From Elephas maximus indicus (lineage: Eukaryota; Chordata; Mammalia; Proboscidea; Elephantidae), in NCBI RefSeq assembly GCF_024166365.1, contig NC_064825.1, positions 107,460,480 through 107,524,479 of the forward strand: a stretch of 64,000 nt of DNA, in the 5' to 3' direction. The notes below the pieces were generated by a model. It searched no databases. It had not been told where the DNA came from and saw nothing but the letters and a program-made list of their open reading frames with translations. A program made the translations under genes and the position numbers. Below are positions 47,634 to 58,896 of this stretch, piece after piece (the first letter of the stretch is position 1; every line of letters begins with the position of its first letter).

Positions 47634-49680
47634 TTATTGTTGTAACATGTCCCTTCCTACTCAAAGTTACCCTCTGTACAGCAGAACGAAACATTGCCCG
47701 GTCTTGCACCATCCTCACAATTGTTGTGTTTGAGCCCATTATTGTAGCCACTGTGTCAATGAATCATGTTGAGGGTCTTCCTCTTTTTCGCTGACCCTCT
47801 ACTTAATGAAGCATGATATATTTCTCCAGCACTTGGTCCCTCCTGATAATATGTCCAAAGTTCGTGGGATGAAGTTTTCCAAGGAGCACTCTGGCTTTAT
47901 TTTTTCCAAGACAGACTTGTCATTCTTCTGGCAATGCATGGTATATTCGATATTCTTTTCCAATACCATAATTCAAAAGCATCAATTCTTCCTTGTCATT
48001 CCTTACTCATTGTCCAACTTTTGCATGTTTATGAGGTGATTAGTAATGTGGCTTAGGTCAGGGGTAACTTAGTCCTCAAAGTGACATCTGTGCTTTTTAA
48101 CACTTTAAAGAGGACTTTGGCAGCAAATCTGCCCAATGAAATACATCTTCAGATTTCTTGACTGTTGCTTCCACAAGCATTGATTATGTATCCAAGTAAA
48201 ATGAAATCCTTGACAACTTCAGTCTTTTCTTCATTTATCATAATGTCGCTTATTGATCCAGTTGTGAGAATTTTTGTTTTTGTATGTTGATGTGTAATAC
48301 ATACGGAAGGCTGTATTCTTTGATATTCGTCAGTAAGCGCTTCAAGTTCTCTTCACTTTCATTGAGGAAGAATGTGTCATCTGTATATCCTAGGTTGTTA
48401 ATGAGTCTTCCACCCAACCTGATGCCACATTCTTCGTCATATAGTCCAGCTTCTCAGATTATTTGTTCAGTATACAGATTGAATAAGTATGGTGAAAGAA
48501 TGCAACTCTGACACACAGCTTTCTTGATTTAAACCATGCAGTACCCCCTTGCTCTGTTCAAATGACTGCCACCTGGTCTACATACAGGTTTCACATAACC
48601 ACAGTGAAGTATTTTGAAATTCTGATTCTTCAAAATGTTCTTTATAATTTGTTATGACTCACACAGTCAATAATACACAGGTAGACATCTTTCTGGCACT
48701 CTCTGCTTTCGGACAAGATCCACATAACCTCAGCAATGACATCCTTTGTTTCATGTCCTCTTCTGATTCTGGCTTGAATTACTGGAAGTTCTCTGTCAAT
48801 GTACTGCTGCAACTGCTTTTAAATGATCATCAGAAAGTTTTTACTTGCTTGTGATATTAATGATATTGTTCTTTAATTTCTGTATTTTCTTGGCTCACCT
48901 TTCTTTGGAATGAGCACAGATATGGATCTCTTCCAGTCAGTTGGCCAGGTAGCTGTCTTCCAAATTTCTTGGCATAGAGAGGTAAATACCCCCAGTACGG
49001 CATACTTTTGTTGAAACATCTCAGCTGGTATTCCTTCAATTCCTGGAGCTTTGTTTTTCACCAGTGTCTTCTGTGCAGCTCCAGCTTCTGTTAATAACAT
49101 TGGTTCTTGATTATATGCTACCTACTTTTTTTTTTTTTACTGGTGTGGTTGAACATCCAAAAATGCTTTGTGATTCAGTGACTTTGTGTATTCCATCTTC
49201 ATTTGGTGCTTCCTGCGTCATTCAATACTTTGCCTGTAGAATCCTTCAAATTTGCTGCTCAAAGTTTGAAAATTTTCTTCAGTTCTTTCAGCTTTTGAAA
49301 TTCTCAGTGTGTTCTCCCCTTTGGTATTTTAACTCTAGGTATTTGCATATTTCATTATAATATTTTAATTTGTCTTCTAGAGCTGCCATTTGAAATCTTC
49401 TGTTCGGCTCCTTTACTTCATTTCTTTCATTCTCTTTAGCTACACTATGTTCGAGACCAAGTTCCAAAGTCTCTCTTGACATTTTGGTCTTTCTTTCCTG
49501 TCTTTTTAATGACCTTTTGCTTTCATCATATATGATGTCCTAGATGTCTTCCCATAAAGCATCTGGTCTTCAATCATTAGTGCTAAATGAGTCAAATCTA
49601 TACTTGAGATGGTCTGCAGATTCATGTGGGACATATTCAAGGCCACATTTTGGCCCTTGTGGACTGCTTGTTAGTAACTC
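47634..49680 (-). mobile_element. RTE LINE copy, 5'-truncated
   Basis: From the 3' tail at 47,634 the minus strand goes back through thumb and palm. The palm is weak, at 48,370-48,520. It then passes 'KNKAPGIEGIPAEMFQQ' (48,873-49,100) and the linker (49,288-49,482), ending near 49,670 before the endonuclease. Frames are broken throughout. Confidence 0.88.
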
Positions 49681-49711
49681 TGTAATTTAGAAATTATATG
49701 CAGATACTATT

Positions 49712-50040
49712 TGATGCTTGGTGGGAGGGACCAGTTCAATCCACATCGTGATTGGTAGTGACAGCGAGAGTGAAAAAGAGGAAAACCTTCAGTGAGACGA
49801 ATTGACACAGTGGCTGAAACAATGGGTTCAAGAATAGCAAAAATTATGAGGATAACCCAGATTAAAAGAAGAAAAAGAGAAGTGGGGTTTTTAAAATAGT
49901 GAGTACCTAGGACAATGTCTGGGAGGGAAAATAAATTCCATAAAGACAATGAATTAATCAATTGACTCAGCAAGCAAATCCGTTTTTGTTGTCCATGGAG
50001 TCACCAAGTCAGAACAGACTGGACAGCATCTATCAGTAAC
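49712..50040 (+). mobile_element. RTE 3' end, opposite strand, interrupted
   Basis: Left part, 49,712-49,857, reads as RTE text ('gacagcgagagtgaaaaaga', 'gaattgacacagtggctg'). The right part, from 49,975, holds the tail-side text 'gagtcaccaagtcagaacag'. Between them, about 117 bp of unrelated sequence replaces the short expected piece. Confidence 0.82.
49858..49974. repeat. Inverted-repeat arm A (templated insertion)
   Basis: The reverse complement of 51,094-51,209. Aligned by eye, the only differences are one extra G in 'gggaggg' and one G/A change in 'gactcagcaag'. It sits inside an RTE fragment. Confidence 0.95.
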
Positions 50041-51093
50041 AATAAGTATTAAGATTATTGAGGACTATGAAATATTTAGTGGATCACTGATTATTTCTGA
50101 TTCCAACTATAATAACTCCTGTACTCAATCTCCTCAGTTGGTATTTTCTTATCATTCTGTCTCTCTTTCTCTTTCTCTGTCTTTCTTCTTTTCAGAAGCC
50201 CCTTCAGTGAAAAACTAAATAGGTGTATTAGACAAGTATATATTTTTGGGTTGATGGATATCCTGAGTGGTATGTTGTTCCTTTTGATTTGTATGATTCC
50301 TGTGGTTGAGAGCTTTTGATGTTTACTTTAGCCATTGCAGTGTGCAATATATTGCATATTTCAGCTGGTTCATTTACATCTTAATATGTATGAATGGTAC
50401 AACATAGAATCTCATAATTCCCAACTTTTACAATTGAATGTGCTGCTTTTGCCTCTTCTGATTGTATCATCTAAGAATGCTTTTCCCATGCACGTAATGA
50501 AACAGTAAATAAATAAATAGATCACTCAAACATTAGCTCAAGGAAGAGGGTTTAATTTCTATATAATTAAAACAAAAAAAACAAAGTCCAGTAGTGGAGC
50601 CTGACGGATTTCACTGGTCCAGGAGCTCAGCAAAATCAAAATCAATATATTTCCCAATCTTTTATAATTAAATTAAATTCCCCCAAAATTGAGCTCAGGC
50701 AGCAACAAAGCCCAGGAAGCAAAAGATGGTGGGGAATAAATCTCCTCACAGACTCCCTCTATAATAAAGTAACATTGACTTTGACAAGCTCCTGGAAACT
50801 TCAACAAGTCATTAGCAATAGTGTTTTAGCTTTCTCATTCTTCTTTTTAGCCTACTTCTATATTTTTAAAAAGAGGCTGAACTTCTCAAGGCAAAAATCC
50901 AGAAATCATTTCTTAAGATAGGAGCTTCATTACTTACTTTATTGATCATGTTCCTTACTACTTAATGATAATTCCTGATATCCCTCATTGCAAATTTATT
51001 ATAAACCTGCTCAGACTATATCCTGCATCCACTTTTTCATGGTTTTCCATTATTTGGTTTGAGCAAGTCATGCATCCAAAATGAACTGATTAA
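50041..51093. other. Unassigned DNA
   Basis: No gene seen. The segment 50,520-50,900 ('ggagcctgacggatttcact') is richer in mixed sequence and could be an old LTR or unique DNA. Confidence 0.45.
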
Positions 51094-51209
51094 CTTGTTG
51101 AGTCAATTGATTAATTCATTGTCTTTATGGAATTTATTTTCCTCCCAGACATTGTCCTAGGTACTCACTATTTTAAAAACCCCACTTCTCTTTTTCTTCT
51201 TTTAATCTG
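51094..51209. repeat. Inverted-repeat arm B (likely donor)
   Basis: The partner of 49,858-49,974, in opposite orientation, with 1.1 kb between them. It runs smoothly into its flanks, so this is likely the source. Confidence 0.93.
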
Positions 51210-51752
51210 ATACCTGCCAGAGTGAAGTTTTATTCTCTGTCATCTTGGGGATGACATCACTAAAGCAGAAACCTGACATTAAGAGATAATTTAGAGTAGT
51301 TGTTATGAGCATGGAAATTGGAGCTAGACACCATGTTTGAAACTTGGTCCCAATGCTAAAGACATCTGTGACTTGGATAATTAATTTATCCTTAATGAGC
51401 TGAACTTGGATGCTTTATTTACCCTTTCTGAACCTCCATTTTATTTTCAAAAAAAGTAAATATTAATAGAACCTATCTCACAGAGCTGTTATGGTGATTA
51501 AATTAATTAAAACCTGAAGAATGATTATGATATAGCACGGAATCAATGTAAAATATTATTACCTGGTAGTGCTCATGAGCATCTTAACCTTCTATCTGCT
51601 TCAGGCCTTTCAAAATATTTACACTCACATGACAATATAACATGTATTTTTTCTCATATTCCAATTAACTAACTTATCCAAATTTCATTGCCTACACAGG
51701 GGATTTTATTTCATGATTGTGAACCAAGAAAAAAAATTAAACACTGGTTATC
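51210..51752. other. Unassigned DNA
   Basis: No gene or familiar repeat recognised. Confidence 0.45.
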
Positions 51753-51910
51753 ATTGTTGTTAGGTGCCATGGGTTTGGTTCCAATACACAGCAACCTTAT
51801 AGTACAGAGCAGAACTGCTGTATAGGGTTTCCAAGGAGCAGCTGTTGTATTTGAACTGTCAACCTTTTGGTTAGCAGCTGAGCTCTTAAGCACAAGCTCC
51901 AGGGCTCCTA
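51753..51910 (-). mobile_element. AfroSINE with an RTE-style tail
   Basis: On the minus strand the tail ends 'catggcacctaacaacaatg', the RTE 3' end, rather than the usual 'ggcaatgggttt'. The head is at the right ('ttaagcacaagctccagggc'). Confidence 0.88.
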
Positions 51911-52344
51911 GACTGTAGTAGCTTCAATAAAATCCCAGAAATTAAAAAAAAGAAAGAAAAACATATGGAAAAATTTGAGGAGTAATATGGAGCTACTATG
52001 TCCACAAGGCAAGATAACTGTATCCTTGCCACATAACAGAGCTTACTTGAATTAGAAATACAGCATGGGTAAACTATGGGATTAACTCATTTTTCTTCTC
52101 ACAATAAGGTGAACAAAAATCAATAGAAATATAGTGTATGATAACTATTGACCAAAGTTTAGGAATACCAAACCGGTGAAAGTCAGTCAACTTAGCTCAT
52201 CCGAGAATATACTGTTACTCAAGGAAATAACAATAACAAGAACAAAAATAATTAAACAAACATTTTTTAAAGTTTTTTTATATAGATACAAAAAGATAAC
52301 AACACATGTAACAACAAAGATAATTATTAAAATAAGAATAACCA

Positions 52345-52421
52345 GTGGTGAAAGGATTCCAAACCCAAGAGTCTCTACAGTTGGCTTCAAGAAATTTATC
52401 CTAATTGGTATATATTCTTGA
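52345..52421 (+). pseudogene. Fourth copy of the possible OR N-terminal fragment
   Basis: Translates 'VSTVGFKKFILIGIYS' and matches 19,878-19,945 in the other block copy. Open, but only about 25 residues of receptor-like text. Confidence 0.3.
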
Positions 52422-52857
52422 TAGAGGTAAAATTTGTAGATTAAAACAAAGTCAGATGCAGAGCTGAATCTGTGAATTGCTAAATTGCAAGGTATGTTAA
52501 CAAATTTACATGTCAAAGTAAAGGTAGTAAGGAGAAAAGGTGGCGCTCCAAGGTCTGGAAAGGGGGCATTTGAGCAAATTCAGATAACTGAGTACTCCAA
52601 ATCATCACAATCACTGAGACTCCTTGCAGCCTAGCCTGAATCTAATATACCCCTCAAAAGTATATGAATGTTAAAACAGAAGGCAAGGGCTTACACTGAC
52701 AAAAACACATGCTGACATTGCAAAGTTTATTCTACTAATTGAAAAAAAAAAACACCGGAATCACTGTAACACTGCTTCTGTACCTAGTACTTTTTTCCAC
52801 TCCCACTCAGTGTATGCACTCTCCTTGCCTGATTTCATGGTTGCAACACATTGTCCA

Positions 52858-53065
52858 AAAAGCCAAAAGCACTGCCATTGAGCCCATTCCAACTCGTAAG
52901 GACTCTATAGTAAAGAGTAGAATTGCCCCATAGATTTTCCAAGGCTGTAAATCTTTATGGAAACAGACTGTCACCTCTTTCTCCCATTGAATGGATGGTG
53001 GTTTCAAATCACCAACCTTTCAGCTAGCAGCCTAGCACTCTAACCTCTGTGCTACATGGCCCCAC
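52858..53065 (-). mobile_element. AfroSINE variant, reverse orientation
   Basis: Same insertion as 20,399-20,581, including the extra middle 'ggctgtaaatctttatgg'. Confidence 0.88.
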
Positions 53066-53310
53066 ACATTCTTCTGTACTATAAAATTGACTTAATTATT
53101 ATGTTTACGATCCATCTTTCCCTTTCAAGGAAGGCAAAGGTTTTTATTCTTTTGTTCATCAAAGCATTAACAGCACTTAGAAGAGTAACCGGCACATAGA
53201 AGGCAATTTATAAATATATGTTGAATATACGTGTGCATGTTATTCTCATTGGAGGCACACAGACAAGGTTTGAAGTCCATGATATAAGCTTATAGGAACC
53301 ATATGGTACA

Positions 53311-54258
53311 TCAAACTTTAGAAAAGATATTGCTTATTTTTTTCCATGTCCTGTGTAGGTCAAATTTTACATCTCTGTTCCTCAAGCTATAAATCAAGGG
53401 ATTCAACATGGGGATAACCAGGGTATAAAATATAGAAGCCACTGTATCCGTGTCAGAGGAGTGACTGGTCTTGGGCTGCATGTATATAAAGCTTAAAGTC
53501 CCATAGAACACTACTACCACAGTCAGGTGGGATCCACAGGTGGAAAAAGCCTTGTACCTGCCCTCAGCTGAGTTCATCCTGAAAATGGCTACAAGAGCCA
53601 GAAGGTAAGAAACAAGAACTATTAGAAAGGATGAAATAAAATTAAAAGTTGCTAAGACAAGAAGGATCAGTTCAATGTCATGTGTGTTTGAGCAAAGCAA
53701 AGATAACAGTGGGAGAATGTCACAGTAGAAGTGACTGATGACCCTGTAGCAACAGAAGGATAAATTAAATATCTTTATGGTGATGAGAAGAGACACAAAT
53801 GTACTGTAGAGGTAGGAGATTGCCACCAGCACCTGACACACCCTTTGTGACATGATGACTGTGTAGAGAAGAGGGTTACAGATAGCCACGTAGTGGTTGT
53901 AGGATGTTGCTGACAGAATAAATAACTCGTTAGTTATGAACACAATAAAGAAAGCTAGTTGGATAGCACGAAAGTAATAGGAAAATGTGTTTTCATTCAC
54001 AATGAAATTTACCAACATTTTGGGTTCCACAGCTGCTGAATAACCAAGATGAGTGATAGCCAGGTGTCTGAGAAAAAAATACATGGGCTTTTGTAGACTA
54101 GAGTCCATGTTGGTGAGGATGGTGATGCCCACGTTGCCCACCAGTGAGATCACGTAGATGATGAGCAACAGCCCGAATAGTGGAGCCTGCAGCTCTGGGT
54201 GGTCTGTGATTCCCAACAGAATGAATGAATTCAGCTCTGTTAGATTGTGTTTGTCCAT
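53311..54258 (-). CDS. OR8K: Olfactory receptor-like frame, OR8K-like, key residues lost
   Basis: A 315-residue single-exon frame, close paralogue of the receptor at 20.8 kb. Kept: NLT at 5-7, GN at 41-42, PMYFFLRHLA, SHFYCD (Cys179), KAFSTCGSHLTVVV, PMLNPLIYSLRN. Changed: residue 97, the conserved Cys that pairs with the Cys in the second outer loop, is Arg (TGT to CGT); the MAYDRY box reads TSYNHYVAIC, so Asp121 is Asn and Arg122 is His. Both losses would normally stop folding or G-protein coupling. The frame is full length and ends at the standard TGA. It may be a very recent pseudogene with no stop yet, or a receptor that works in another way. Start at 54,258 as in the paralogues. Confidence 0.85.
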   Translation of the reverse strand: MDKHNLTELNSFILLGITDHPELQAPLFGLLLIIYVISLVGNVGITILTNMDSSLQKPMYFFLRHLAITHLGYSAAVEPKMLVNFIVNENTFSYYFRAIQLAFFIVFITNELFILSATSYNHYVAICNPLLYTVIMSQRVCQVLVAISYLYSTFVSLLITIKIFNLSFCCYRVISHFYCDILPLLSLLCSNTHDIELILLVLATFNFISSFLIVLVSYLLALVAIFRMNSAEGRYKAFSTCGSHLTVVVVFYGTLSFIYMQPKTSHSSDTDTVASIFYTLVIPMLNPLIYSLRNRDVKFDLHRTWKKISNIFSKV

Positions 54259-54756
54259 CTTGGTCTCTCAGGAAACCTATTCTGCATAGAGACATCAGCA
54301 CAGTCAATACTTTCTTTGTAGAATCATCTGGTAGAGTTTTTGTATACAGAGCTAGTATACTAAATAAATAAGATAAATTCAAACTTTCCAATATAGATAG
54401 TTGAAAGTAAACTTATCTCCCACAACTGACGCCATGGCACCTAACAACAACAATAACAACACATAGAGATAAAGCGAGAGGCGATAGGGAGAAAGGAAAG
54501 AAGAAGAGAAAGATAGAGATAACTGGTTACCAATTGAGGAAAATTTTCTCCCCAAGGAACATTTGTCAATGTCTGGGACAATTTGGATGTCACACCGAGG
54601 AGAAGGGTACTATTGCTGTCTAACAGAAGGTTGGGCTATTACCAAACATTCTAGTACGTACAGGGCATCTCCCCAAAATAACAAAATTTCCAGCCCAAAA
54701 ATGTCAATAAGGCTGTAACTGAGAAACTCTGATCTAGACATGGGTATTCTTAAATA
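54259..54756. other. OR upstream flank (block copy 3)
   Basis: Matches 21,776-22,245. It contains 'catggcacctaacaacaaca', an RTE-type 3' tail, at about 54,433-54,455. The fuller block has only a changed trace at 21,951-21,975. Confidence 0.55.
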
Positions 54757-54836
54757 TATACATACACATATACATTTATATATACATATAGGTAAATGTA
54801 TATATAAACATGCACATACATATATACATAAATGAA
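54757..54836. repeat. AT-rich TATACA simple repeat
   Basis: Low-complexity counterpart of 22,246-22,378. Confidence 0.85.
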
Positions 54837-55654
54837 TTAAAAAATTAATAAATTTAAAAGTTTTAGGTGTTAGGTATATGGATGGTTATTAAACTTTCTG
54901 TTTGTCATTTATATAATGACAATTACACAATGACAGTTACAAAATTATGATACACTTTTTAATTACATTATAAAAATTTTAAAGTGCAAATTCCCAAAAT
55001 GTATGGAAAAAATTAATATGCCTTAATTTGAAGCATAGTCCTTTGAAAACCCTTGTGCCACAGGTGGTACAGACTGAAACAGTACACTTGACAGGTGTTG
55101 AACACAAGGAAAATCTGACAGATTGCGGTGGGGACTATTTGCCTTTATATATGGAAATATCCCCGGTGATAGACACATGTAGTTATAGTCTCTGTTACAC
55201 CCCCCCACTTGTCGGTTATTTAATAAAATACTTAATCTCTTTTTCTACATCTCTTAAATGACCATGTCCTTTCAGGATTGTTGGATAGATAAATGAAGAT
55301 TAAATGTTTCAATATGTTTATGGTATTGGGACATAGCTCCCAAATTTCAAGTACATGCTATTTTTGTTGTTTTTAAAATGTTGACAGTGAGTTGCCTGAA
55401 AGGAGTTTTCTTTACTTATGTAGTTGTTAGTTTTTCTCACGTGACTTAGCTTCTATGTCAGGGTTATGATGACGATTAGCTTGAGTAGTGTGCTATCCAT
55501 GGAACTGACCCCAGCCTTTCCCTACAACATCCTCAACTCCATGATCAAAATTGAACCATTAGTGTGCCAGTCTTTTGGATTATGTACCTTCTACTTTACT
55601 GAAACCATTTTAATATAAGAAGTTTACTTTAATATAAGTTTACTTAAAATATGT
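54837..55654. other. Block-copy DNA, no gene seen
   Basis: Shared with 22,380-23,184. No coding or RNA feature. Confidence 0.55.
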
Positions 55655-56560
55655 CCTCCCCTCAGGAAGGGTATGTGTCAGGGTTGTATCTTCTCACCGT
55701 ACTTAGTCAATATGTATAATCAGAGAAGCTGGACTCTATGAAAAAGAACAGGGGATCAGGATTGAAGGGAGACTACAACTAGTGATATGCAGATGATACA
55801 ACCTTCCTTGCTGAAAGTGAACAGGACTTGAAGCACTTACTGATGAAGATCAAAGACCACAGCCTTCAGTATGGATTACACCTCAACATAAAGATGACAA
55901 AAATCCTCACAACTGGGCCAATAAGCAATGTCATGGTAAGCGGAGAAAAGATTGAAGTTGTCAAGTATTTCATTTTACTTGGGTCCACATTCAACACCCA
56001 TGGAAGCAGCAGTCAAGAAACCAAAAGATGCATTGCACTGGGGAAACTGGCTGGAAAAGACATATTTAAAGTGTTAAAAATTGAAGATCTCAGCTAAAAG
56101 ACTAAGGTGCACCTAATACAAGCCATGGTATATTTAGTCACCTCATAGGCATGTGAAAGCTGAATGATGAATGAGGAAGACCGAAGAGGAATTGACACCT
56201 TTGAATTGTGGTGTTGGAGAAGAATACTGAATATATCATGTACTGCCTGCCAAATGAACAAATCTGTCTTGGATGAGATACAGCCAGAATGCCCCTTAGA
56301 AGCAAGGAGGGCAAGACTACTTCTCACATTCTTTGCACATGTCAGGAGGGATCAGTCGCTAGAGAAGGACATCATGCTTGGTAAAGTACAGGGTCAGGGA
56401 AACAGAGGAAGACCCTCAATGAGATGTATTGACGTTGTGGCTGCAAGAATGAGCTCAAGCATAACAAGGACTGTGAGGGCGGTGCAGAGCTGGGCAGTGT
56501 TTCCTTCTGTTGTACATAGGGTCACCATGAGTTGGAATTTACTCCATGGCACTTAACAAC
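55655..56560 (+). mobile_element. RTE LINE 3' fragment
   Basis: Same insertion as 23,185-24,113, better kept. A frame at 55,828-56,097 reads 'HLLMKIKDHSLQYGLHLNIK' and another at 56,164-56,556 reads 'DTFELWCWRRILNISCTA'. The YADD area is at about 55,785-55,800. The 3' end is 'ccatggcacttaacaac'. Confidence 0.92.
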
Positions 56561-56954
56561 ATGTCTTCCCCTAGGGGAGTTTTCATTATAACTAACATCT
56601 GCTAAGTTGTTTTTATCAAGTCACATATATTTGCTCATGGAAGATCCTAAGAGTATGAGAGTAAATTTGAGCAAACTGGGAACATGTGAGGTCCTTGTCA
56701 TTGATATTAAATAATGAAGTTTCATTAAAACATTCCTTTTGGATAGACATTCTCTAGTTTATAGGAAAAATAGGTTAAAATCCACATGTTACTCAAGAGC
56801 TAGGACCAAATGTACATGGATTCCTGGTTTTTATTTTAACTCTTTTTGTACATTAAGGATCTGGGTAATTCTTTGTAATATTATATAGAACATAATGTAT
56901 ATAAACATAAATATATTGAAATTAAAATGTATGTATATATCCCTAATAAGCCAC

Positions 56955-57096
56955 CTGTGGCTACAAACCAAAGGGTCAGCAGTTCAAATCCACCAGACGC
57001 TCCTTGGAATCTCTATGGGGCAGTTCTACTCTGTCCTACAGGGTCACTATGAGTTGGAATCGACTCAAGGCACTGGTTTTTTTTTTTTTTTTTTTT
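56955..57096 (+). mobile_element. AfroSINE with 11-bp target duplication
   Basis: Flanked by 'taataagccac' at 56,944-56,954 and 57,097-57,107. The other block copy has the empty site near 24,503-24,520. The head is 5'-truncated (starts in the anticodon arm region), with a T run at the end. Confidence 0.93.
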
Positions 57097-57389
57097 TAAT
57101 AAGCCACAGGTTAAACAAACAAACAAATACCAGAGAAGGATGATGATGACAGTTTAAGGTAAAAGAATGAATAATTTGAAATGATACTACTTACCATGGA
57201 AATAGCAGTACCAGCAGCCTCTGAGTCAGGAATAATCAAGCAAGTAAGAAAATACAATACTATCACAATAAATTATAAAACGGTTACAGGGGAAATACAC
57301 TACCTCATATAAAACATTGTGTATAATGTTATGGCCTTCTGATAACCTACCTCCTCCTTATGCATAGCACACACATTGCTTATGTCAGA

Positions 57390-58030
57390 AAAGCAACCAT
57401 TGGTCTCTTTGGCTCTGGAGCAAAGGAGAACAAAGAAAGCCAAAGACTAAAGGAAGCAACTAGTCAAAAGGACTAGTGACACACATGAACCACAGCTTCC
57501 TCTAGCCTGAGACCAGAAGAACTAGTTGGTGCCTGGCTACCAGTACAGGCAACTCTGACCACGATCACAATAGAAAGACCCAGGTAGAATGGATAAAAAT
57601 TGTAGAACAAAATTAAAAAAAAAAAAAGACCAGATTTCCCTGTCTGAAAGAGTTTGGAAGAATCTTCAAAACTATTGCCATAAGACAATCTTGTACCATG
57701 AAAGTATAGTCTCCCCTGGAGGCCGTCATTCAGTGAAATAATAAATGGGGCTATAAAATAAACAGTAACATCCCTGAAGAATGTGCTTCTTAGAACATCC
57801 AAGTATGTGAGACCAAAAGGGCAACACTTGCCTAAAACCAAGACACGGAGGAACAGGGAAACAGGTCTAATGAAAATGGGGAACCAGGAGAGGAAACGTG
57901 GAGAGTGCTAACACATTGCAGGAGTTGAAACCAAGGTCATGAAACAACCTGTGTCAAGAATCATTGATTGGAAAGTTAATTTGCTATGTAAGTTTTCATC
58001 TAAAGCACAATAAATATGAAAAAATAAAAC
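57390..58030 (+). mobile_element. L1 3' UTR, 5'-truncated
   Basis: Counterpart of 24,730-25,425, with 'gaccagaagaactagttgg' and the end 'taaagcacaataaatatg', which carries an AATAAA signal. Confidence 0.78.
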
Positions 58031-58699
58031 TGAATTGGGTATCAGTAGGTATTGCAATTAAGAAATTCACTGTCTTCAATGAATGCAATAAAAGCGATAT
58101 ATCTCTTGTTTAGTTGCAGTGATGAAAGGCTGAAGGAAAACATAAAACACTTCAGTAAATAATGATTTTTCTATTAAGTCAGGGAAAATAAAAGAACTTT
58201 CTCTCAAGAGCTTTGGAGTTCTATGGAGAGCACCAACGTAAATTTCATAGTTTACTATCTTTGTTGAGTATCCAATTCCTGTTTCATAAAGGTATACTCT
58301 TTGAGAAAATTACATCTTCTTTCTGCCAGATTCCATTGGAAATTGAAGAGCATTTTATATATTATACTATCGTCATAAAACTGGGTACTTAAAAATTTCC
58401 TAAATTCCAAAAATTGCTTTCCACACCTCAACATGAGGTTTAAGATGGAAATTTATTTATTCCTCATTAAGAGATTAGTAAAAATGCACATTTACACAGT
58501 TATTTAAATAAGCATTAAATATTAAATTGTATTTTAGACGGCTATAAAAAGAGCCTAAGGCTGGTCTGTTACTAAAGATTTGGAAAGACATCAACACTGG
58601 AGTCCGAATACATACAACTTCATAATTCTGCTACGGTATTTTTTAATACCGTATATGTGTCCTTTACTTTCACATTGGAGTTCTATCATTTACGTAATT
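58031..58699. other. Block-copy DNA, no gene seen
   Basis: Shared with 25,426-26,119. Confidence 0.55.
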
Positions 58700-58896
58700 A
58701 GGCTACCTTGCGAATGACGAAGAGCTCAGCTACTAACTGAAAGATTGGCAGGTCCAGTCCACTTAGAAGTGCCTTGGAAGAAAGGAAGATCTACTTGTGA
58801 AGGTTCACAGCCATTGAAACCCCTATGGAGCACAGCTCTCTGACACACATGGGGTGGCTATGAGTCAGAACTAACTCCGGGACAACTGGCTTGGCT
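58700..58896 (+). mobile_element. AfroSINE variant
   Basis: Same insertion as 26,120-26,305. Confidence 0.8.

Noticed and set aside
51753..51910. Free-standing tRNA-like gene
   Set aside because: The B-box-like text is followed by the SINE body and tail and does not close an acceptor stem.
54098..54391. 97-residue frame upstream of and overlapping the altered OR
   Set aside because: It is a shifted reading of the OR start region and non-coding flank. It has no domain.
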